This document shows positions 43,381-51,241 of a DNA stretch of 64,000 nucleotides, one piece after another (within the stretch, counting starts at the first letter, position 1; every line of letters begins with the position of its first letter). A model generated the notes under the pieces. The model did no database searches and was not told where the DNA came from. It worked only from the letters and a program-made list of their open reading frames with translations. The translations under genes and the position numbers were made by a program. Location of the stretch: assembly GCA_963766505.1 (NCBI GenBank), contig CAVYAL010000005.1, forward strand, positions 620,001 to 684,000. The letters run 5' to 3'. The stretch is from DATIRA01 sp963766505. GTDB lineage: Bacteria > Pseudomonadota > Gammaproteobacteria > Steroidobacterales > Steroidobacteraceae.

Positions 43381-44532
43381 TCAGCCTGAAACAGCCGGTC
43401 GCGGCCGCGAGACCCGAGCTGCAAGCAGCCAGATCAACGCCATCGCGGCGGCCCCCCAGAAAACGCCGGCCAGCCCGTAGCGGCCCAGCAGCACACCGCC
43501 AAGTGCGCCGCCGAGGAAGGCACCGAGGAATTGCGCCGTCGCGAAGATGCCCAGCGCCGCGCCGCGATCGGCGCCCGGTGCCAGCTGCGTCAGCAGCGCC
43601 GGCAGTCTCGCCTCGAGGTAGTTGAAGGCCGCGAAGAACACCGCCAGCGAGACGAGCACGGGCCAGAGCTGCGAATGCTCGAGCCCGAGCGCGGCCTGGG
43701 CGCAGCCGAGCATCACGATGGCCAGCGCGAACATCACGGGGCCCGGGCGGCCCCGCTCCGTGCGCAGGACCATCGGCACCGTGCCGAGCAACGAGGCGAT
43801 GAACACCCCCAGGTAGACCTTCCAGTGTGCCGGCGACGCGATGCCAAGTTCGCCCTCGAGCACCTGCGGCACGGACAGGAAGGTGGAAGTCATCACGAAA
43901 TGCAGCGCAAGGATGCCGAAGTACAGCGGCCAGAGATCGCGCTGCCAGAGCATTTCCCACAGTCGCGAATAGCGTGACGCGGTGGCCGGCTCCGCGCGTG
44001 CCGGCTCACCCGGCACAGCCAGGTACAGCAGCGCCAGGCTGCCCGCCGCGAGCGCCAGCATCAGCAGGAATATGCCTGATACGCCGATCAGCCCGTCGAG
44101 CACCGGCCCGGCCACGAGCGCGAGCACGAACGAGAGCCCGATGCTGATGCCGATGAAGGCCATGGCCCGGGTCCTGACCTCGACACGCGTCAGATCGGCG
44201 AGCAGCGCGGTCACGGCCGCCGATACGGCCCCCGCGCCCTGGATGCTTCGCGCTGCGATCAGCGCCGCCAGGCTGTGGCCCAGCGCCCCGACCAGCGAGC
44301 CGAGCGCATAGAGCAGCAGCCCGACCGCTATCACGGGCTTGCGACCGAAGCGGTCCGACCAGCGACCGAAAGGTATCTGCAGCAGCGCCTGCGTGAGCCC
44401 GTACGCGCCCATCGCGAGCCCGAGCTTCTCGGGCGAATAGTCCGGCAGGTCCCGGGCGTAGAGCGCCAGCACCGGCAGCAGCAGGAACAGGCCGAGCATG
44501 CGGCTCGCGTATACGGCCGCGAGCGCAGCCAC
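43381..44532 (-). CDS. MFS transporter, YajR-like; true start probably further upstream
   Basis: Twelve-helix major facilitator protein, at least 383 residues. RMLGLFLLLPVLALY (TM1), GLTQALLQIPFGRWSDRFGR (the motif A region after TM2) and RSIQGAGAVSAAVTALLADL resemble the YajR group, whose substrate is unknown. The only standard start is GTG 44532, which would trim the N-terminus right up to TM1. The frame remains open upstream, and 19 codons earlier an ATC (44589-44587) follows GAGG by 8 nt; the added residues IDTAINPTRPALDAAERRSV resemble the ERR-containing N-termini of YajR proteins. The C-terminal YAM domain of YajR is missing. Confidence 0.85.
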   Translation of the reverse strand: MAALAAVYASRMLGLFLLLPVLALYARDLPDYSPEKLGLAMGAYGLTQALLQIPFGRWSDRFGRKPVIAVGLLLYALGSLVGALGHSLAALIAARSIQGAGAVSAAVTALLADLTRVEVRTRAMAFIGISIGLSFVLALVAGPVLDGLIGVSGIFLLMLALAAGSLALLYLAVPGEPARAEPATASRYSRLWEMLWQRDLWPLYFGILALHFVMTSTFLSVPQVLEGELGIASPAHWKVYLGVFIASLLGTVPMVLRTERGRPGPVMFALAIVMLGCAQAALGLEHSQLWPVLVSLAVFFAAFNYLEARLPALLTQLAPGADRGAALGIFATAQFLGAFLGGALGGVLLGRYGLAGVFWGAAAMALIWLLAARVSRPRPAVSG

Positions 44533-44618
44533 CGAGCGGCGCTCGGCGGCGTCCAGCGCCGGCCTGGTCGGGTTGATCGCGGTGTCGATGGGCTTTGCCT
44601 CGGAGTTGAAGCGCTGCC

Positions 44619-44625
44619 TATATTA
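44619..44625. promoter_or_regulatory. overlapping divergent -10 boxes, uvrA and MFS gene
   Basis: TATATT on plus (44619-44624) and TAATAT on minus (44625-44620) overlap. The minus copy has an extended TGC; the plus copy has TTGCCT (44595-44600) 18 bp upstream as a weak -35. One polymerase at a time can bind. No LexA-type CTGT-N8-ACAG is seen. Confidence 0.5.
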
Positions 44626-44663
44626 GCAGGCTGGCGGCGAACCACCCCCGCTCAGGCACAGCA

Positions 44664-47531
44664 ATGGAAGCCATACGCATACGCGGCGCGCGAACGCACA
44701 ATCTCCAGGGCGTCGATCTCGACCTGCCGCGCGGGCGCCTGATCGTGTTCACGGGCCTCTCGGGCTCCGGCAAGTCCTCGCTCGCGTTCGACACGATCTA
44801 CGCCGAGGGGCAGCGACGCTACGTCGAGTCGCTCTCTGCCTATGCGCGCCAGTTCCTGTCCGTGATGGAGAAGCCTGACGTCGACCACATCGAGGGCCTT
44901 TCGCCGGCGATCGCGATCGAGCAGAAGGCCGCTTCGCACAACCCGCGCTCCACGGTCGGCACGATCACCGAAATCTACGACTACCTGCGCGTGCTGTTCG
45001 CCCGTGCCGGCGTGCCACGCTGCCCTGAACACGGCCAGGAGCTCGCCGCACAGACGGTCAGCCAGATGGTGGACCAGGTCCTGGCCCTGCCGGAGGGCAG
45101 CAGCGTGCTGGTGCTCGCACCGCTGGTGCAGCAGCGCAAGGGCGAGCACAGGGAGACGTTCGAGCAGCTGCGCGGCCAGGGCTTCGTGCGCGCGATGGTC
45201 GACGGGCGCCTGGTCGAGCTGGACGCGGTGGCGGAGCTCGACGGCCGCCAGCGCCACACGATCGCAGCCGTGGTGGACCGCCTGCGGGTACGGCCGGACG
45301 CCGCCCAGCGTCTCGCCGAGTCATTCGAGACCGCGCTGCAGCTCGCGCAGGGCGTAGCGTGGGTGAATTTCCATGATGAGCCGGCCCGCGAGCCGCTGGT
45401 GTTCTCGAATCGCTACGCCTGCACCGAGTGCGGCTACAGCATCGCCGGTCTCGAGCCTCGCCTGTTCTCGTTCAACAGCCCGAGCGGCGCCTGTGGCACC
45501 TGCGGGGGGCTGGGCAGCCAGGAGTTCTTCGATCCGACGCGCGTCGTCGCGAGAGCGGGCCTGTCGCTGGCCGGCGGCGCCGTGCGTGGCTGGGACCGGC
45601 GCAATCCGCACTATTTCCAGCTGATACAGTCGCTGGCGCGACACTACCGCTTCGACATCGAGGCGCCGTGGTCCGATCTGCCCGAAGCCGTCCGCCACGT
45701 GCTGCTCTGGGGCAGCGGCGAGGAGCGGATCGAGTTCCGCTATTTCGACGCCCGGGGCGGCAGCATCCGGCGTGCCCACACCTGGGAAGGCATCCTCCCC
45801 AATCTCGAGCGTCGCTACCGGGAAACCGAGTCGCCAAAGGTCCGCGAGGAGCTCGCGAAGTTCCGCGGCACTCGTTCCTGCATCGACTGCGCCGGCACGC
45901 GACTGAACCTCGCCGCCCGTCACGTCTACGTCGGCGGACACGATCTGCCCGGGATCTGTGCTCTTTCGATCGAGGACGCGCGGAATTTCTTCGCCGCGCT
46001 GCGCCTGGAAGGCTGGCGGGGCGAGATCGCAGACCGGCTCGTCCGCGAGGTATCGGACCGTCTGCGCTTCCTCGGGGACGTCGGGCTCGACTACCTGTCG
46101 CTGGACCGGGGCGCCGACACGCTCTCGGGTGGGGAAGCGCAGCGGATACGGCTCGCGAGCCAGATCGGCTCCGGGCTCGTCGGCGTCATGTACATCCTCG
46201 ACGAGCCCTCGATCGGGCTGCACCAGCGCGACAATCAACGGCTGCTCGACACGCTCACCCGGCTGCGCGACCTCGGCAACACGGTGATCGTCGTCGAGCA
46301 CGACGAGGACGCGATACGGCAGGCCGATCACGTCGTGGACCTCGGTCCGGGGGCCGGCGTCCATGGCGGCCGCGTCGTCGCGCAGGGCAGGCCCGAGGAT
46401 ATCGCGGCGTCCGGGGAGTCGCTCACCGGACAGTACCTGAGCGGCCGTCGCAGCATCGCGGTGCCGGCGCTGCGCACACCGCCGCAGCCGGGCCGCAGCC
46501 TGCGCCTGCTCGGCGCGAGCGGAAACAACCTGAGCGACATCGACGTCGAGATTCCGCTCGGGCTGATGACCTGCGTGACCGGCGTGTCCGGTTCCGGCAA
46601 GTCCACGCTCGTGGTGGACACGCTCTACAGGCATGCCGCGGGCTCGCTGTCCGACGGCGACACCGGTGCGGCGCCCTGCAGGAAGATCGAGGGCCTCGAG
46701 CACATCGATCGGGTGATAGACATCGACCAGAGCCCCATCGGTCGCACGCCGCGCTCGAATCCGGCGACCTATACCGGGCTGTTCGGGCCGATCCGCGAGC
46801 TGTTCGCCGAGGTCCCGGAGTCGCGGGCCCGCGGCTACGGACCGGGGCGCTTCAGCTTCAACGTTCGAGGCGGACGCTGCGAAGCCTGCGAGGGCGACGG
46901 CGTCATCCGGGTGGAGATGCACTTCCTGCCGGACGCATACGTCACCTGCGATGCCTGCCGCGGCATGCGCTACAACCGGGAGACGCTGGACGTCCGCTAC
47001 AAGGGGCGGAACATCCACGAGGTACTGGAGCTCACGGTCGAGGACGCCGCTGGTTTCTTCAGGAACGTTCCCGCGCTTCAGTCCCGGCTCGCGACGCTGC
47101 AGGACGTGGGGCTCTCCTACCTGCGCCTCGGCCAGAACGCGACGACGCTCTCGGGCGGAGAGGCGCAGCGGGTCAAGCTCGCCCGCGAACTCGCGAAGCG
47201 CTCGACCGGCCGCACGCTCTATATACTCGACGAGCCGACCACCGGGCTGCATTTCCACGACATCGAGCAACTGCTCGGCGTGCTCGCACGGCTGCGGGAC
47301 GAGGGCAACACGGTGGTCGTGATCGAGCACAATCTCGACGTGATCAAGACCGCGGACTGGGTGCTCGATCTCGGTCCGGAGGGTGGATCGGACGGTGGCC
47401 GGCTGGTCGCGGCAGGAACGCCGGAGCAGGTGGCCGCGATCCCGGCATCCCACACGGGCCGTTACCTCGCTCGAAGCCTTGAAGCAGCAGCAGCAGCCGC
47501 GGGTGCAAAGCGCAGGCGTCGCCCGGCCTGA
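44664..47531 (+). CDS. uvrA: excinuclease ABC subunit A
   Basis: Damage-recognition ATPase of nucleotide excision repair. It is 955 residues. Two ABC modules carry Walker A GLSGSGKS (31-38) and GVSGSGKS; signature LSGGEAQR occurs in each half. Zinc modules are visible as CTECG paired with CGTCGG and, in the second half, CEACEGDG paired with CDACRG. It ends with SHTGRYLARSLE and then a short tail AAAAAAGAKRRRRPA. It is divergent from the MFS gene. SOS control is not evident from its promoter. Confidence 0.98.
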   Translation: MEAIRIRGARTHNLQGVDLDLPRGRLIVFTGLSGSGKSSLAFDTIYAEGQRRYVESLSAYARQFLSVMEKPDVDHIEGLSPAIAIEQKAASHNPRSTVGTITEIYDYLRVLFARAGVPRCPEHGQELAAQTVSQMVDQVLALPEGSSVLVLAPLVQQRKGEHRETFEQLRGQGFVRAMVDGRLVELDAVAELDGRQRHTIAAVVDRLRVRPDAAQRLAESFETALQLAQGVAWVNFHDEPAREPLVFSNRYACTECGYSIAGLEPRLFSFNSPSGACGTCGGLGSQEFFDPTRVVARAGLSLAGGAVRGWDRRNPHYFQLIQSLARHYRFDIEAPWSDLPEAVRHVLLWGSGEERIEFRYFDARGGSIRRAHTWEGILPNLERRYRETESPKVREELAKFRGTRSCIDCAGTRLNLAARHVYVGGHDLPGICALSIEDARNFFAALRLEGWRGEIADRLVREVSDRLRFLGDVGLDYLSLDRGADTLSGGEAQRIRLASQIGSGLVGVMYILDEPSIGLHQRDNQRLLDTLTRLRDLGNTVIVVEHDEDAIRQADHVVDLGPGAGVHGGRVVAQGRPEDIAASGESLTGQYLSGRRSIAVPALRTPPQPGRSLRLLGASGNNLSDIDVEIPLGLMTCVTGVSGSGKSTLVVDTLYRHAAGSLSDGDTGAAPCRKIEGLEHIDRVIDIDQSPIGRTPRSNPATYTGLFGPIRELFAEVPESRARGYGPGRFSFNVRGGRCEACEGDGVIRVEMHFLPDAYVTCDACRGMRYNRETLDVRYKGRNIHEVLELTVEDAAGFFRNVPALQSRLATLQDVGLSYLRLGQNATTLSGGEAQRVKLARELAKRSTGRTLYILDEPTTGLHFHDIEQLLGVLARLRDEGNTVVVIEHNLDVIKTADWVLDLGPEGGSDGGRLVAAGTPEQVAAIPASHTGRYLARSLEAAAAAAGAKRRRRPA

Positions 47532-47543
47532 ACCCGCGACGCC

Positions 47544-48065
47544 TCAACCCGCGTCGGGCAGCGTCGCGCGCGGTGTCCGGAAACGGTGGCGCACCTCGCC
47601 CGCGCGCCGGGTTTCGGCAAACTGGCCCTGTGTGTAACTGGCAATCACCCGCCGCCAGAACGCGAGCGCGGCATGGTTGGACTCGTTCTCCAGCACTTCC
47701 CATTCACCGGCGAACCGGCTGAACAGCAGTTCGACGGCGCTGCTACCGACACCGCGCCGTCGCGCGGACTCGACGATGAAGAACTCGGCAAGGCGGTAAT
47801 CGGCCGGGCTGCCACGGCTTAAGCCCGATGGCCGCGATACGAGCGCAAACCCGACCGGGGCGCCGCGTTGCAGGATCACGAAAGGATGCGAGCGGGAATC
47901 CGCGAACCAGCTGGCGAGGAACTCGCTCTCGCGGGACTCCCAGTCGAGCGCCGGGAATACGCCGCTCTGGGAACTGGACAGGTCTGAAAGGTAGCCGCGA
48001 TAGACCGTACGAATCCAGTCACGGTCCAGCGGTGAATCGCGCGCGTCGCGTAGCGTGACCGGCAC
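47544..48065 (-). CDS. GNAT-family acetyltransferase
   Basis: A GNAT-fold N-acetyltransferase of about 173 residues. The acetyl-CoA site is seen in LAEFFIVESARRRGVGSSAVELLF, an Arg/Gly P-loop, followed by EVLENESNHAALAFWRRVI. The substrate is unknown. The start is uncertain: GTG 48065 (VPVTLRDARD) is chosen because the frame further upstream runs into the terminator hairpin at 48135-48160, but no good Shine-Dalgarno is visible. It converges with uvrA, with 12 bp between stops. Confidence 0.8.
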   Translation of the reverse strand: MPVTLRDARDSPLDRDWIRTVYRGYLSDLSSSQSGVFPALDWESRESEFLASWFADSRSHPFVILQRGAPVGFALVSRPSGLSRGSPADYRLAEFFIVESARRRGVGSSAVELLFSRFAGEWEVLENESNHAALAFWRRVIASYTQGQFAETRRAGEVRHRFRTPRATLPDAG

Positions 48066-48134
48066 CGTATTCGGCTTGCCTTCTGGTTTGTCCCGGGACG
48101 CGTGCCCCCGGGCGGGATCTCTTCGAAACTGGAA

Positions 48135-48160
48135 GCCGGGCTCCGATGACGGAGCCCGGC
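48135..48160 (-). terminator. terminator of the Ala-rich lipoprotein gene
   Basis: GCCGGGCTCCG (48135-48145) pairs perfectly with CGGAGCCCGGC (48150-48160) around ATGA. On the minus strand the tail is TTCCAGTTTCG. It starts 21 bp after the lipoprotein stop. Confidence 0.65.
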
Positions 48161-48181
48161 CTCCATGCACTCGGCAGTGGA

Positions 48182-48556
48182 TTACTGCTTCGCGGCTTCC
48201 TGGACAGCCTCGCCGGCTTCCTGGACCTTCTCGCCAGCGGTCTCGATGGCTTCGCCGGTCGCGGCGGCCGCGTCGGAGGCCATCTCGCCAGCGGCATCGG
48301 CGGCCTCTTCGGTCGCCTCGACCACGGCCTCGCCAGCACCCTCGGCAGCCTCGGCCGCACCCTCGACTACGGCAGCGCCGGCGTCGACGGCAGCCTCACC
48401 GGCAGCAGCAGCGGCCTCGACGGCCGCATCCGCAGCCGCACCGGCGGCGGCAGCAGCCTCCGCAGCGGCTTCCTTGGCCTCGTGGGCCTCCTTCTTCGCA
48501 CAACCGGTGATGGCGAGCGCGGCGATGGCGGCAGCCAGAGCAATCTTTGCGTTCAT
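48182..48556 (-). CDS. Ala/Glu-rich lipoprotein, low complexity
   Basis: A 124-residue precursor with a clear lipoprotein signal: MNAKIALAAAIAALAITGC, lipobox ITGC at Cys19, then KKEAHE. The mature part is almost only Ala, Glu, Gly, Val and Asp in repeating AAAEAA/GEAV units, predicted to form one long amphipathic helix or coiled coil, like a periplasmic spacer or Lpp-type rod. No C-terminal Lys for peptidoglycan linkage is evident; it ends EAAKQ. Start 48556 is fixed by the signal peptide. It stands alone with its own terminator and a 206-bp upstream region rich in inverted repeats. Confidence 0.82.
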   Translation of the reverse strand: MNAKIALAAAIAALAITGCAKKEAHEAKEAAAEAAAAAGAAADAAVEAAAAAGEAAVDAGAAVVEGAAEAAEGAGEAVVEATEEAADAAGEMASDAAAATGEAIETAGEKVQEAGEAVQEAAKQ

Positions 48557-48666
48557 GATCGATACCCCAAATAAGCGTGGTTGAAAACAACAGACCCACA
48601 GCACCCACGGTGGCCGACGTGCGTCGAACGCCAACCCGTTGATGCGTTGGGAGCAGTTTAGGGTCC

Positions 48667-48690
48667 TCTAGGCGCGGCAGATCCCCTAGA
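48667..48690. promoter_or_regulatory. inverted repeat TCTAGG...CCTAGA
   Basis: TCTAGG (48667-48672) and CCTAGA (48685-48690), 12 bp apart, in the intergenic region between the lipoprotein and PepQ-like genes. CTAG is generally rare in bacterial DNA, which makes the pair conspicuous. Confidence 0.4.
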
Positions 48691-48691
48691 T

Positions 48692-48711
48692 GTGTCGCCA
48701 AATGGCGACAC
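48692..48711. promoter_or_regulatory. 9-bp-arm palindrome, operator candidate
   Basis: GTGTCGCCA (48692-48700) and TGGCGACAC (48703-48711) are perfect arms around AA. It is 51 bp before the PepQ-like ATG and 136 bp before the lipoprotein ATG on the other strand. The TGTCGC-N6-GCGACA layout resembles a homodimer operator with CRP/FNR-like spacing, but the half-site is not the TGTGA expected for this genome's Crp. Confidence 0.5.
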
Positions 48712-48724
48712 GAGACCGATCTCG
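48711..48724. promoter_or_regulatory. inverted repeat CGAGA-CCGA-TCTCG
   Basis: A third, adjacent inverted repeat with 5-bp arms that abuts the main palindrome. It could form a small hairpin in a PepQ-like gene leader or extend the protein-binding region. Confidence 0.35.
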
Positions 48725-48762
48725 GGCAAGATGTCGACCTCGAAGCCCCTGGGACACTGCAC

Positions 48763-50091
48763 ATGAACGCGGATCTCGACCAGCTCTACCCGGCTCACCT
48801 CGCGGAAGTGCGCAGCCGGACCGAGGCGGCCCTCGAGGCCTGCGGCTACGACGGTCTGGTCGTTTATTCCGGGCGGCCGACGATGCAGTTCCTGGATGAC
48901 CGGCCGTACCCGTTCAGGGTGAACCCGCATTTCAAGCACTGGCTACCGCTGACCGACGCGCCGGACTGTTTCATCGCCTGTGTCCCCGGCGAGAAACCGC
49001 TGCTGTGCTTCCATCAGCCCGCGGACTACTGGCACCTGCCGCCCGCGCTGCCCGAGGCCCCTTGGACGTCGCAGTGGAGAGTCGAGGTCCTCAGGGAAGC
49101 CGGTGCTGCCCGCCAGGCCCTGGCGCTCGACGGTCGGCGCATGGCGCTGGTCGGCGAAGCCCGGCAGTTCTTCGCCGACTGGGGGTTCGCGGCGATCAAC
49201 CCGCCTGAACTGCTGAACCGCCTGCATTACCAGCGCGCGGTGAAGACTCCTTACGAGCTCGAGTGCATGCGGCAGGCCTCGGCCACCGGTGCCCGGGCAC
49301 ACGTCGCCGCGCGGGACGCGTTCTTCGAGGGCGCCTCGGAATTCGAGGTTCACCTGGCGTATTGCGAAGCCGCCGGACTGCGCGAGGAAGAGCTTCCCTA
49401 CGGCAACATCATCGCCTTCAACGAGGCCGCGGCGGTGCTGCACTACCAGCATCTCGACCGTCGGCGCGGCAGGCCGCGCCGCTCCTTCCTGATCGACGCG
49501 GGCACCGAGTTCCGCGGCTACGCCTGCGACATCACCCGGACCTACCCGGGCGCCGATGGCGAGTTCTCGGCGCTGATCGGCCGCATGGAGGCCCTGCAGC
49601 TCGAGCTGTGCGCCGCCGTCAGCAGCGGCACCGACTACCGTGACCTGCACCTGCTCGCGCATCGGCTGATAGGCGGGCTGCTGAACGAGGCCGGACTGAT
49701 CGACTGCAGCGCCGAGTCGGCCGTCGAGGCAGGCGTCACGGGCGTGTTCTTCCCGCACGGCATCGGGCACCTTCTCGGCCTTCAGGTGCACGACGTGGCG
49801 GGGCTCGCCCGGGATCCGCGAGGCGGGGAGATCCCGCGACCTGCGGGTCATCCGTACCTGCGCCTGACGCGGCAGCTCGAGCCCGGGTTCGTCGTGACGA
49901 TCGAGCCCGGGATCTACTTCATCGACCTGCTGCTCGATGCGGCACGGGACGGCGCCGCGGGTCGCAGCATCCGCTGGGACGCCGTCGAGAGGCTCCGCCC
50001 GTTCGGCGGCATCCGGATCGAGGACGACGTGCACTGCACCGCTGGCGTACCGGAAAACCTCACCCGCGACGCCTTCGCCGCACTGGACTGA
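48763..50091 (+). CDS. pepQ: M24-family Xaa-Pro dipeptidase, PepQ-like
   Basis: Pita-bread metallopeptidase of 442 residues (E. coli PepQ 443). The creatinase-like N-domain spans 1-160. The dimetal ligands are in DAGTEFRGYACDITRTYPG (two Asp), FFPHGIGHLLGLQVHD (His), TIEPGIYF (Glu) and GGIRIEDDV (Glu). It should cleave dipeptides with C-terminal proline and perhaps organophosphates. ATG 48763 agrees with the family N-terminus. It is a single gene, converging on mscL, with an operator-like palindrome upstream. Confidence 0.93.
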   Translation: MNADLDQLYPAHLAEVRSRTEAALEACGYDGLVVYSGRPTMQFLDDRPYPFRVNPHFKHWLPLTDAPDCFIACVPGEKPLLCFHQPADYWHLPPALPEAPWTSQWRVEVLREAGAARQALALDGRRMALVGEARQFFADWGFAAINPPELLNRLHYQRAVKTPYELECMRQASATGARAHVAARDAFFEGASEFEVHLAYCEAAGLREEELPYGNIIAFNEAAAVLHYQHLDRRRGRPRRSFLIDAGTEFRGYACDITRTYPGADGEFSALIGRMEALQLELCAAVSSGTDYRDLHLLAHRLIGGLLNEAGLIDCSAESAVEAGVTGVFFPHGIGHLLGLQVHDVAGLARDPRGGEIPRPAGHPYLRLTRQLEPGFVVTIEPGIYFIDLLLDAARDGAAGRSIRWDAVERLRPFGGIRIEDDVHCTAGVPENLTRDAFAALD

Positions 50092-50146
50092 GGCCTCGCC
50101 CCGGGGAGGACCGCACCCTGGCAACTGCGAGCCGGACCGGCCGCGC

Positions 50147-50539
50147 TCAGCCCTTCCTCAACAGGTCGCGGATCTCGGTGAGCAGCGCTACGTCGGCCGG
50201 CGGCGCCTCGGGGGCAGCCGGCGGCGGCGGCGTCTTCAGCTTGTTGATGGCCTTGAGCGCCATGAATATCGCGGCCGCGATGATCAGGAAGTCGAAGGCG
50301 GACTGCAGGAACGCACCATACTTCAGCAGCACCGGCTCGCCGTCGGGACCGGCGCCGAGGTCGATGGCGAGGTCCGTGAAGTTGACGCCACCGAGGAACT
50401 TGCCGAGCAGCGGCATCACGACGTCGCCGACCAGCGACGAGACGATCTTGCCGAAGGCCGTGCCGATCACGACGCCCACGGCCATGTCGACCACGTTGCC
50501 GCGCATCGCGAATTCCTTGAATTCAGTGAACAAGCTCAT
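50147..50539 (-). CDS. mscL: large-conductance mechanosensitive channel
   Basis: Pentameric inner-membrane channel that opens on hypo-osmotic shock. It is 130 residues. FKEFAMRGNVVDMAVGVVIG begins TM1 (about 16-40), TM2 lies near 72-95 (FLIIAAAIFMALKAIN), and the C-terminal helix ends LLTEIRDLLRK. GAGGAG-type Shine-Dalgarno (GAGGAG, 8 nt) precedes 50539. The periplasmic loop is slightly longer than in E. coli. Separate unit behind rplQ. Confidence 0.96.
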   Translation of the reverse strand: MSLFTEFKEFAMRGNVVDMAVGVVIGTAFGKIVSSLVGDVVMPLLGKFLGGVNFTDLAIDLGAGPDGEPVLLKYGAFLQSAFDFLIIAAAIFMALKAINKLKTPPPPAAPEAPPADVALLTEIRDLLRKG

Positions 50540-50633
50540 CTGCCGGACTCCTCGGGTTGCTTCGGGGTGATTGCGCCGTCACGGCCGAAGCCGTCGGCGC
50601 GGATAAGCTAGCGGCGCTCCGCCCAAGATGAAA

Positions 50634-50657
50634 GAAGCCGGGCACGGGCCCGGCTTC
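50634..50657 (-). terminator. terminator of the alpha operon
   Basis: GAAGCCGGGC (50634-50643) pairs perfectly with GCCCGGCTTC (50648-50657); the minus-strand tail is TTTCATCTT. It is 25 bp after the rplQ stop and ends the S10-spc-alpha supercluster. Confidence 0.75.
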
Positions 50658-50681
50658 ACAGGTCGCTGGAGAGGCAGCCGC

Positions 50682-51209
50682 TCAGTCGGCGGCAGCGGCC
50701 TTCTTCTTGCGTGGACGCGACTTCTTGGCCGGCGCTTCGGAAGCGGCCGGCTCGGCCGCGGCCCCCTCGGTCGCGGACTCGGGCGCCGCCTTCTTGCGTC
50801 GGGCACGCGGCTTCTTGGCCGGCTCCTCGGCGGCGGGCGCCTCCTCGGTGGCGGCACGATCGACGAGCGCCATCAGCGCCATCGGAGCGGCGTCGCCGGG
50901 ACGGTTGGCCATGTGCAGGATCCGCGTATAGCCGCCGGGGCGCGCCTTGAAACGCGGCCCGAGCTCGTCGAACAGCTTCTCGACGATTTCCGCGTCGCGC
51001 AGGCGCGCGAACGCGCGGCGACGGTTCGCGAGGCTGTCGGTCTTGCCCAGCGTGATCAGCGGCTCGACGTAGCGGCGCAGTTCCTTGGCCTTCGGCACCG
51101 TCGTGCGGATCGTCTCGTGGCGCAGCAACGAGGCGGCCATGTTGCGCAGCATCGCCCAGCGATGCGGTGTGTTGCGGCTCAGCTGCCGCCCGGTCAGTCC
51201 GTGTCTCAT
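50682..51209 (-). CDS. rplQ: 50S ribosomal protein L17 with C-terminal extension
   Basis: Large-subunit protein near the exit tunnel. It is 175 residues against 127 in E. coli. The core (MRHGLTGRQLSRNTPHRWAM, then TTVPKAKELRRYVEPLI) ends near residue 124. The remaining 50 residues alternate acidic Ala/Glu runs with basic blocks (KKPRARRKKAA, KKSRPRKKKAA). Last gene of the alpha operon, 32 bp after rpoA. Confidence 0.96.
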   Translation of the reverse strand: MRHGLTGRQLSRNTPHRWAMLRNMAASLLRHETIRTTVPKAKELRRYVEPLITLGKTDSLANRRRAFARLRDAEIVEKLFDELGPRFKARPGGYTRILHMANRPGDAAPMALMALVDRAATEEAPAAEEPAKKPRARRKKAAPESATEGAAAEPAASEAPAKKSRPRKKKAAAAD

Positions 51210-51241
51210 GTTCGATTTCTCTGGTCAGCCGGCTCGCGCCG

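Noticed and set aside
44533..44663. LexA (SOS) box upstream of uvrA
   Set aside because: No CTGT-N8-ACAG or close variant found by eye in the divergent region.
45321..47453. A 710-codon open frame antisense to uvrA
   Set aside because: Mirror of uvrA codon bias; no motif, no ribosome-binding site.
48146..48574. Gly/Leu/Ser-rich frames on plus opposite the Ala-rich lipoprotein
   Set aside because: They are produced by the repetitive GCC/GCG codons of the lipoprotein; the lipobox and signal peptide fix the minus-strand frame as coding.
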